Shown here: positions 6,301-18,300 of the stretch, piece by piece
Numbering within the stretch: the first letter of the stretch is position 1
Layout: every line of letters begins with the position of its first letter
Assembly: GCF_032380675.1 (NCBI RefSeq)
Contig: NZ_JAWDIX010000001.1
Coordinates: 1 to 64,000 of the forward strand
Direction of reading: 5' to 3'
Length of the DNA: 64,000 nucleotides
Source: Anaerolentibacter hominis
GTDB taxonomy: Bacteria; Bacillota; Clostridia; Lachnospirales; Lachnospiraceae
Made by a program: the position numbers and the translations under genes
Notes under the pieces: generated by a model
The model's input: only the letters and a program-made list of their open reading frames with translations
Databases searched by the model: none
What the model was told of the DNA's origin: nothing

Positions 6301-9300
6301 TCAAGGTGAACTTCTTGTGCAGGGTGGTACCGGATATGTGGGTGGATTTACAGGCTATGCAGAAAGAAGCGAATTTTTTGAATGTAATGTCAACAAGGTC
6401 AAAATAACCAGTATTGGTTATTCTGTAGGAGGGTTTGCTGGTAATTTAAAAGACTGTACTGTTGTAGAAAATTGTTACGTGACAGCGAGAATCTCTATTA
6501 TCACTTCAAATGATATACCGTCCGAAGTTGGTGGCTTTGTAGGATATAATCCAAAGACTAATATAAAAAATTGTTTTTCTCAGACCGAAATAGAAAACCC
6601 TGTAACGTATACACTTGGTGGATTTGTTGGCCTGAATGGAGGTAACATTGAAAGCTGTTATAGTAATAGCTTTATTACAGGTGAACTTAAAGTTATTGGA
6701 TTAACAATAGGGGGTTTTTGTGGCAGCAATAGCAGTGGAATAATTAAGGATTGTTATTCCACTGGTTTGATAGAAAAGAATTTAGTGGATAGTTTATTAC
6801 GTTTAGGAGGTTTTGTTGGATATGTGAGGTATTCTCAAAGCCAGACAATTGTTAATTGTTATTCAACTGTCAGGGTAGAAGATGGATATAGTTTTTTTGG
6901 ATCGGAAACAGATTGTTCAGATTGTTTTGTGAATTGTTATTATGATAAACAAATAGCAGGAAATCTCCCGGAAGGCCCAACTGACATGAGTGGAGTTGAG
7001 GGAATAAATACAAGAGATTTTTTAAAGTCAGATATGAATGGATTTAACAACAGAGAAGAATGGCTGCATACAGAAGGATACTATCCAGAACTAACATATT
7101 TTAGTAATTCTGAAAACAGAGGCCTTCAAACGTTATCACAATTGTCGGTTCAACCTTTAATATTACCTGAAGGGGAAAGTTCAATAGATCTGACATTACA
7201 AAGTAAGATTACGTATTATCCGGATGAAACAGGAAGTTGGCGTTCTGATCCGGCAGAATCAATGAAATTTCAGAATGGAGTCTTGACGATTGCCGAAAAC
7301 GAGGAAGGATTAATAAACTCGGCAAGGATTATTTACACAAACGAGGATGGTTACAATAAGTATTTTAAAATAAATTATTCCTCTCAATGTACAATTAAAT
7401 CTCTTGAGGACTGGGAATTTTATCTGGGGGATGGTGTGCCCTCTGAAAACTTCAACAGATGTTATAATCTGGAATTTGAGGGTGGACAATGCGATTTCAG
7501 TACTTTGAAAAATAGTGTGGGAACGACAGATCATCCTTTTACAGGTATTATAAATGGGAATAATCAAAAGATTACTGGTCTGAACCGACCCCTATTCAAT
7601 ACAATGAGCGGGGGAACAATAAAGGACTTGGCGATTGAAACGAATATACAAAGTACCGGAGGGGAAACAATAGGAACTTTGGTTTCAGAGATTACGGGAG
7701 AGCGTAAAGGCGAGATTACGAATTGCAGGGTATCGGGATCGATAAATGGGAAAGGAATTACAGGAGGACTAATAGGAAATGCAAATCTTTCGAAAAATAG
7801 AGTGACGATTGACAACTGCAAGATTGATTTATCTCTTGCCGGCGGACAATATACTGGTGGAATTGTTGGATATGATCAAAATACAGTAGTCATAAAAAAT
7901 AGTTCTTTTACCGGCCGGGTTAAGGGAGAAAGCTATACAGGTGGTTTGATTGGATATAGCTCAGATCACACTGATGTATCTGCCAAAATTGAGAATTCAT
8001 TTGTTCATGGGAGTATAAAAGGCGGTAAAGAGTATACCGGTGGGCTTATAGGGTTCCTAAAAACCGGGTTAATTCTTAACTGTTATATGGATGGTGAGGT
8101 TTCAGGAACAGATTATGTCGGTGGTACCATCGGCTGTCAAAAAGGACTGTCTACTCCAAAGATATTAGCGCAGCAGGTATTTAGTAATGTTGTCGTTTCG
8201 GGAACAGACTATGTTGGTGGCTTTGCCGGTGCTACACAGGGAGTAATAAAAAATTGCTTTGCATCTGGCTCGGTACAAGGACGTTATATGGTGGGCGGCT
8301 TTGCCGGAAATGTATCAGACTTTGGTGCTTCTAACATGGCTAAATTAGAAAATTGTTATTCTTCCTGCTATGTCGAGGGGGATACTTATACAGGTGAATT
8401 TGCTGGAAGCCCCAGTATTAGCGCAAGCTGTTTTACCAATTGTTATTATGATATACAGATGTCAGGAATTAAGATAAGTGATACAACAACATCTGTCGAG
8501 TCGGGTAAAACAACGGCTGAAATGACATCTGCAAATATAGATGGACTTCCCGGTATCAGTGACCAGAATGATATTTGGATTCTTGAATCAAATCAGTATC
8601 CGCAGCTGAAGACATTTGCCGATAACAGCCAGACAAGAGATATCTCAAAGGCATCAACGACAGCAATTTTTCTGCCAGAGGGAGAAACCGTACGTACGTT
8701 AACCGGACCGATTGTAATCAGAACAAACGAAGGCACGTGGTATGGAGAGCCAGAGGGGGCTATCTTAATTTCGGGACAGTCGGCAGAGGTCATTTCATCC
8801 GGAAGAACGGAACTGCTCTATAAACTGGGAAATGCGAGCCGACGTTTTGTAATTAATGCCAGTGGAACGACGATCAGAATTACATCTTTCGAAGAATGGG
8901 ATAAGTATCTGGGAAGCAATGCTACCAGTGCCAGCATGAAGGGTTCTTATTTACTGGATTTTTCAGGACAGACAGAGGACTTTTCTAAACTTAAGATTAG
9001 TGCTGGCTCTGAAGAAAATATTCCATTCAGCGGAAGTCTGGATGGAAATAACCAGATAATAACCGGGCTTACAGTACCTTTATTTAATTATATAAATGGG
9101 GGAGAGATTAAAAATCTGTCCCTGAGTGGCGTTAATATTCATTCAAACAGCGATGATTCGTTAGGCAGTCTGGTGAACACTATTATGCCCAGCAGAGTTT
9201 CTTCGATCATAAATTGCAAAGTAGAAGGACGGATCATACATGAAACCTCAGGAATGGCTACTGGAGGTCTGATCGGGAGTATTCAGGGAGTAAGTGGAAA

Positions 9301-12300
9301 AATAGTTCATCAAGTTGTGAATTGCAGCAGTAATACAGAGGTTAAGGGCGCAATAAATACTGGTGGACTGATAGGAGAAATTAGTTCAGGAGAAATAAAG
9401 AGTAGTTTCAGCGGTGGAAATATATCTGGAAACACCACAACCGGAGGATTTATAGGAAAGGCAGAAGAAACAACGATAAATAACAGCTTTTCCTTCTGCG
9501 CGGTAGAAGGAAGGGATAAAACCGGCGGTTTGATAGGAGAATATAATGGGGGCACGATCAGTGACAGCTATGCAACAGGATCAGTGTCAGGTTATCAGTA
9601 TACCGGCGGCCTGGCTGGGCTCGTGGCATCAGGGACTATACAGGATACATACAGTGCAGGCACGGTTACTGGAAGTTTGGATACAGATCCAGTATGCGGA
9701 GGAAAGACAGGAGGTTCTTTTCCAAGATGTTATTTTGACAAAAAGATAACAGGCATGGATAACAGCATTGCCACATCCTATGGGAAAACAACACAGGAGA
9801 TAGTCGAAGGAACTGGTTTAGCAGGAATTAGTGATGATGCTGTTAACTGGACACTCTCACCTGGCCATTATCCAAAACTAGTTGCTCTGAAATCATCGGA
9901 AGCTTCGGATATTTCAACATTTACAATTACATTTGCAAACTCTTCAGATACAGCTAATAATGTCACTTCAGATATTACGCTGTGGGACTCCGACGATAAT
10001 TGGAGTATTACACCTTCTGGAAGTATGTCAATAGCCGGTGGGAAGGCTTTACCGGTAACAGGCGGTACAGCATATCTTCAGTACAGGAAATCTGGCATTG
10101 GCAGAGATTTTACGCTGAAAGTAACCGGAACAGTAATTATTATCAGTAATTATGCTGATTGGGATCAGTATCTGGGGACGAAGGCAACAAAGGCGTCCCT
10201 CGGCGGTAATTATCGTTTGTCATTTGGTGAGGATGGCTGTGATTTTGGCGCTATGCAGGAAAGCTGCGCGGCGAAACCGGAACGGGCATTTTATGGTTCT
10301 TTGGATGGAAATAAACAGGTAATTAAGAATCTTTCACAACCGTTGTTTGGTTATATTGCGGGAGGCAAAATCTCCAATTTAACTCTGGAAGGAACCGTGT
10401 ATGGTTCAGGAGAACAGCCTCTTGGAATGCTGACTGGAATTATTCGGGGTTCCAATACTGTGATAGAAGAATGTCATGGTAAAGGTGCCGTTATATCAGA
10501 CATAACTGGTAACGATGTGACGGGTGGTCTGATCGGACGGATCGAAGGGCTTAATCATACAGTGATTAACTGCTCATCGGAAACAGATGTTTCTGGTAAT
10601 AACGTTGTTGGTGGATTAGTCGGAGAATTTAGCCACGGAACACTGGAGAATAGTTATGCTTCCGGAATAGTAGAAGGTAATTCTTATTTGGGAGGATTAA
10701 TCGGATGCCAGGAAGAAGGAAGTAGTGTTAAAAATTGTTTTGCTTTCAGTGATGTTAAGGGTAACGCTTATCTTGGAGGACTAATAGGGCAGGGAAACAG
10801 TGGATCAGCGGAATATTGTTATGCAAGCGGCACAGTTTCGGGAAAACAGACAATCGGCGGATTTGCAGGCAGTAGTGCTCTTACCATAGCATCATGCTAT
10901 TCTACAGTTAAAACAGTAGGAACAGACAAGACAGGTGCATTTCTGGGAGAGCAGCCTGGAGGAAGCGTTGATGGGTGCTGTTTTGATAAGCAGATCAGCT
11001 GTACAGAAAAGGCAGTCGGCAACTCTTCTGGTACTACATCAATACAGGCATTGCTGACCAAAGAAATGATCGGACCGGATGGTATGGGAAGTATGGGAGA
11101 AGCTTATGCTGGAGACTCATGGGCAAAGACAGATAAGCTGTATCCCCGCTTAAAGGTTTTAAAGGATAATGAAACAGCTGTTATATCAGCAGTCAGTCTG
11201 TTCCTTGCGGACAGCCTGGAGAACGGTTCATATGAGACATTAAATACGGTTAAAGAAACAATTGAAATTCCGTTAATGAGCGGAGATTATCAATTTATAT
11301 GGAAAGAAAAGCAACGGCCGGAAAAAACAACAATAAACAGAAATGAGGTTAATTTTACCGAAGGGGGACGATACACGTTATCGGTTCAGCTTTCTACAGG
11401 AACCAGATCTAAAAATTTTGATTTAATGTTCATTGGGACTGTAGTTTATATTCATAATTTGCAGGAGTGGGAGCAATATTTAGGCTCGGGGGCAACAGAA
11501 GAAACCCTATGTGCAGACTATATCCTGGATTTTGAAAATAAGAAATGTGATTTTTCGGAGCTTGTAAAAAGTTCTGCAACGACATCGTTAACCTTTAAAG
11601 GTACCCTTGATGGTAAGGAACAGGTTATTTCTCATTTAGCGAGGCCTTTGTTTGATAAGATTCTGGACGGAACTGTTCAAAACTTAATTCTGGAAGGAGA
11701 CATTACATGGACTACAGCAACCGGAATATCAAGTAACATGGGAATGCTGGCCGGTACGGCAGGGAATGAAACTGGTGTATTGAAGATAATAAACTGCCAT
11801 GCCTCAGGGTCGATTAAGGTGTTTAAAGGAACAAACAATTACTGTTCTGCAGGCGGGCTTGTTGGTTCTGTAGAATGTGATACTTCAAGGTCAAATATCA
11901 TTAAGGGCTGTACTGCAAATGTTAAGATAGACTCCGAAACAAACAGTAACAATGGCGGATTGTTAGGCAGTATATATGGGGGATTCGTTCAGAACTGCTT
12001 TGCTATTTCTAATATCTCGGGATACTATGCAGGCGGGCTTATAGGCTCTGCAGGAGAAACGAAGATAGATAACGTATATGCGACCGGAATATTAAAAGCT
12101 GAATATGCAGGCGGGCTAGGCTATGAGATGTATCGCTGCATCGTCAGTAATGCATATGCCAGCTGTCAGCTGCCAAACGCAATATACAGGAGTGGTTTTG
12201 TCTCTACATTAAGCGGAACTAGTACATTTAATAATTGTTATTATGATAAAGATATATCAGGTACCAAACAAGCGGTTTTCAATAATAGTAATACAGGCTC

Positions 12301-15300
12301 AAAGATAGAAATTATCGGATTAACTACGAAAGATCTTACTTGTGCAGATAATCCGGAGGTCGTATTTTCAGATGCTTCATTTTGGGACAGACAGGAGGGG
12401 ATATATCCGCAATTGTCTTGTTTTTCCAGAAAAGAAAGTTTAGTTCAGCCTGCATCAGAGGTATCAGCGACAACTATTATATTATCGTCCGGTGATGAAT
12501 ACCATACGGTCAGACATCCCATACAATACCAAAAATTATCGTGTGATATTATAGATCCTTCGGGGACATTTACATTAACTGAAAATACTGGATCAATAAG
12601 AGAAGACATAATTGGCAAAAAAGTTTCCTCTATTCTTTTTTCAAAAGAGAAATATCAGAAGGAGATATCCATGACTGTAATTGGAGCCCCTATTATGATA
12701 CATAATCTTGATGAGTGGGAGAGGTACTTGGGAGCGAGTGCTTCAGCCGAAACGCTGGATGGAGTCTACCAATTGGACTTTGCCGACAAAACTGCTGACT
12801 TCAGTGCTCTTTCAACAAGTGCGGGAACTGAGATGTTTCCTTTTACCGGAATATTGTTGGGTGATAATTATCGTATTGTAAATCTCAGCAAGCCACTTTT
12901 TGGAATAATATCAAGTGGGCAGATTTATGATCTTAGTCTGGAGGGAGATATACAGGTTACTCAGCATAACGTTGGAATGCTTGCAAAACAAATTATAACC
13001 ACTAGTGAGAATCTGTATGGGGCGAAAATCTACAATTGTTCTGTGACAGGCAGCGTTGTTGCTCCCTTAAATAATAATACATATATGTACGGTTGCATCG
13101 GTGGAATGGTTGGATTTATCGGTAGCCAGAGTGCCGGTGGAATGGATGCAAAAACAACCTTTTTTGAAAGATGCTATGCAGATGTAGAGGTGAGTGCTTC
13201 TTCAGGCGGCGGCCTCGTCGGCGAGGCGATAAATACCGATTTTAATGAGTGTTATGTGAATGGACGGATCAACACTAGCGGAGGTCTGGGATCTGGAGGA
13301 ATTGTAGGATATCTTCACCCAGGAACAATAAGAAATTCCTATGCGGTAGGATATGTTACAGGATATTTTAATGGAACAGGAGGACTGGTAGGATACCTGA
13401 GCAATAGTTCTAAACTCGAAAAATGGCTGGTTAATTGCTATTCGGCAATGAGGCCGATTGGAAAAGGTGACACGGGGGCTTTGGTTGGAAGATACAGTAA
13501 TCCGGACCAGGTTGAGAACTGTTACTTTGACAGGCAGATAACTGGTCTGGAATTAGGAACAGGCAGTGGTCCTGCACGTGATAATATGATTCCTTTCACT
13601 ACAAAGGAGCTGGCAAAAGGAAGTAGAAACAACCTTACCGGATTTATTGACAATCCTGTTTGGACAATAATAGATGGAAAATATCCACAGCTTACTTGGT
13701 TTGCTGAAAGTAAAGATGTGAAGACACGCAGCCAGTCGGAGACCTCTTCAGTACCCATTTTTCTTGAAGATGAGGGCGCTGAATATGTTAAAAATTCATT
13801 TGCCTATGAAAATCGTTCGGGAAATTGGAGTGTACAGGGAGAAGCCTTAACACTTGCTGATGGTATAGCTACACCGATGGAGACAGGACGGATTATATTG
13901 AACTACGTAAGTGACTCTGGATGTCGAAAAGATTATTTATTGGATCTAAAGGGTGAAGCTATACTAATTCGCAATCTTAAAGAATGGGAAAAATATCTGG
14001 GATCTGGTGCTGATGAAGAGTCCTTGCAGGGTGTTTACCAACTACGATTTGCGGAAGGAGTCTGTGATTTTTCCGAATTATCAGCCAGTTGTGGACTGGA
14101 TGAAAAATATCCATTCAGAGGGACTCTGTTAGGTGAAAACCAAAAAATAACAGGCTTAAAAAAACCATTATTTCAGTTCATTACTGATGCAGAGATTCGG
14201 GATCTAAGCATAGAAGGACATATAGCAAGCAGCAATGGTTCGGGACTGTTGGTTGAAAAAATAGTTGACGGGGGTGCCTGTAAGATATTGAACTGCCATA
14301 CTGATGGCTCCGTGACAGGATACACAGCGTCCGGCTTAATAGGAAAATTAACGGGAGCAGGTCATTTAATAAAAGAATGCTCGTCGTCGGCAACAATCAA
14401 GGGTTCATCTGTTTCTGCCGGAATACTAGGATATGCGCAGTCTTATAGTGGCTTCACCATGGAAAATTGTAAGGTGACCGGAACTATAATGGGTTTGGGT
14501 GGCTACAGCGGAGGATTAATTGCACTTTTAGATGGTGTCAAAGCTGAAATCAAAAACTGTTATGTAGAGGCGGATATATCCGGTACATCAAGTATAAACG
14601 GAGGCCTTGTTGGAGCTGGCACTAATACTGCCGGAGCTGCGACGATTGAAAATTGTTACCATATAGGTAACATCACCGGAAAATATGCGGGAGGCTTAGT
14701 CGGAAGAGATACATATAATATAAAAAATTCTTACCATGTTGGCGATATATCAGCAGTAGTTAGTGGTTATGCAGGAGGTTTGGCAGGATATTATACCGGT
14801 ACGATGTCTAACTGTTTTTCGGTCGGCAAGGTTAGCGGAATATATGCAGGGGGGCTTTGCGGTTATCTGAAAGGCCAATCAACAGTAACGAACTGTTATA
14901 CGACCTGTAATGTAGAGGGTATCAATACCACATCGTACCTGGGCGGTCTGATTGGTTTCAACAGCGATGGGAGTGGTACTTCACTAAATCGGGTATTTAA
15001 CTGTTATGCAGCCGGTAAGATAGGACTATCCAAAACAGTGACAAATCCGAGCATATTAAATATGGGTGGCATCATTGGAAAATCCGAAAAAAGTATAAAT
15101 CCCGAAAATTGGAACAACTGTTATTATGATATGCAACTGGCTGGTACATTAAAAGGAATTGGTGTTGGAAGTACAGAAGAAATAGCGAGCGCAGGCGCTA
15201 AACTGACAACTGAGTTAACTGGAACTGTTGCCGGAAATCTGGGACTAGAGGAAGATGTTTGGCTATTTAATGAACATTTGTACCCGCAGCTGAGGATATT

Positions 15301-18300
15301 CTCTGAGAACGAGAAGTCGGCTGTATTGTCGGAAATTTCCACTGTTGCTATCTATCTGGCTAATGATGAAACTTCAGAGGACTTTAAGAGTGGGTTTGAA
15401 TATTATGTCGGTAACCCTGAAAACTGGAGCGAAACAATGGGAGTCATTGATTTTCTCAATGGCAGAGCATCTATCAAGCCGGAGTACACAGGACCACAGT
15501 ATTCTTTTGATATTGTATACCGAAAAAATGGATTTTCACGAACATTTTGTCTGGAAAGTCAATTGAAAGAAGGTACGATTACCATAACGTCATTAGAATT
15601 ATGGGAAATGTATTTGGGAAGCAATGCGACGAAGGCATCTCTGCAGGCAGACTATATATTAGATTTTCCTTCAGACAGCTGTGACTTTTCAAGTTTGAGC
15701 TGCAGTGCCGGATATATCTCGTCCAAAATTGGGGACTTCACTGGTACTCTGGATGGAAATTACCAAAAAATAATTGGACTAAAGGTGCCCCTTATATATT
15801 CACTTTCAGGGGCATCCGTCAAAAATTTATTGCTGGAAGGGACAGTGGCAGGTAAAGGGATGCTGTCGACAGCCTGTACAAATTCTACTTCAATTATCAA
15901 CTGTCATGTGACAGGAGTCGTCTCCGACGTGACAAATGGAGTAGGAGGCTTGTTAGGATCGGCAACTAATTCGACTATTACGGGATGCTCTTCTAATACT
16001 TCGGTCACAACATCTTCAAATACTGCTGGAGGGCTGATTGGTACCGCCACAAATTGTATTGTTGATAGTTGTTATGCAAACGGAATAATTACAGGTCGCT
16101 ATGAAGTCGGAGGATTGTTGGGAAATGCGTCTAAAGGCCGTGTGAATAATTGCTATGCGGTAGGACAGGCCAGAGGAGAAACGATGGTAGGAGGGCTCTG
16201 CGGTAAACTATCATCAGCGGATAGTGATTACAACTATGCTGTGGTACAGATATATGGCGATCTGACCAAATGCGGCGGGTTAGTTGGGGATGGCGCAATT
16301 TCCACAAAAAATGTATATGACAAGCAATTCTCGAATGTAATGAAAGATCTCGGAAATTTCTCAGTTACTATACGTGGGAAATTAACAAACGAAATGATAA
16401 ACGATGGCCTAACAGACTTTGCGGCGAACGGAGATTACTGGATAATGACTCCTGGGGCTTATCCCCAGCTTAAGTTAATGAAGGAGAATTTATTTACTGA
16501 AGTTCAATCAGCATCCAGGGTATCTTCAACATGTATTTACCTGTCAGATGGAGAAACAGCCGAAACAGCTAAGAGCCCGATTTCTTATGATTTAACTTTG
16601 CCGGGAAATTGGGCAGGAGAACGTTTAGATAATATTAATCTGGAAAATGGAACTGCTGTTCTGACTGGAAAATATGCAACTTTATCTTATCAGGAGGAAG
16701 ATTATACAAGGCGTTTTGCTCTGCAAAATCCAAATGCTGAAGAGAAGGTTATAGTAATTCATACTTTGGAGGAATGGGAAACGTATCTTGGAAAGGATGC
16801 AACGGAAGAAACATTAAAAGCAAGTTATCAACTGGATTTTACAGAAAGTGGAGGAAAGGCAGATTTCTCACAGTTGAAAGAAGGCGGGAGTCTGGTTAAC
16901 TCACATGTATTTACGGGAACTTTAGATGGAAACGGACAGACGATAACCTCATTACAAGTGCCACTGTTCAAGTATATATTGGGAGGAACGATAAAGAATT
17001 TGTCTGCAGAAGGAAATATAACCAACACCGATATTAGCACTGCAACTAATACAATGTCGATGGTGACGGACTATGCGATTGGAGGTTCAACATTCCGGAA
17101 TATCCATATATCAGGTTCTCTAAATAATGCTAATAGTAAATATGTGGGTGCGCTCATCGGATATTCGGCGGGAACAGATACTGATCACATGGTTCTAATA
17201 GACAATTGCTCCTCTGATGTAACAATAAACGGAACAGGTAGTAATATTGGCGGATTATGTGGTTATGTGATTAATACCAGTTTCAGTAATTCCTTTACTT
17301 GTGGAAGTATTACCTCAGACAAAGGATATATTGGCGGCATTGCAGGATACAGTTTGAAAAATAGTACCATAGACAATTGTTTTACGATGTGTTCTCTTGT
17401 AAATACGTCTGTCACTAGTTCAGATGGTGGCGGTGGGTTGGTTGGCTGTGTAAATGATACCTTGACAATAACAAATTGTTATTCGGCAGGCTATATACAG
17501 GGTCAAAGCGTTGGTGGAATTATTGGCAGGATATCAAGCAGCAGTTCCTTAAATTATACGAGTGTTCAAAACTGCTATACATCTGTTTGCGTTAACGGCG
17601 GTGGTGATTCCGGAAGCTTTATTGGGGCTGCTTCACAAGTTAACAGTAAGAGTGTTATTGTCAACTGTTATTCTGATTTACAAGTGAATGGATATAATAG
17701 GGGAAGTGCTAATACGAATATTTCGGATGCAGTATCTATGAAGTATACACAGGAGATGACAGGTACGGTACTCTCTGGTTTGACTGCCGAGAACGGTTGG
17801 ATTATATCCGAAGGTTTGTACCCTAGGCTTGCAGTTTTTGGAGATACGCCTGAGTCTATTGTCAGTGCGATTCCTATATATCTTTATGCAAATACGGAAG
17901 ATGACTGGGATAATGCAAATGGACTAACCCAGGACTTTACCGTACCTACAACCATTCAGGGAAAGAATGTTACCTGGACTTCCTCGGACGACTCCATCGC
18001 TGTGATAAATCCCAAGGGAGAATCGGTATTTAAAAACAAAACAGGAAGTTTTACGGTAAAGGCCACAAGAGACGGAGCCAGCCGGGAATTCCGGTTAAAT
18101 GCCATTGTTCCGATCTACTCCACCATAGACTATGCCGTGACGTTACCGGCGGTGGAAACAGCAGATGCCGCATGGAGCCGGGCTGACCTGCTTGCAAATG
18201 GGGAAATAACCGGTATAGCAGACCGGACCTTCCCGCGTTATAGTGTGTCCTCTACGGACGCTGGATTTGAGCTGCCGCAAACCTATACGCTCACTGACAC

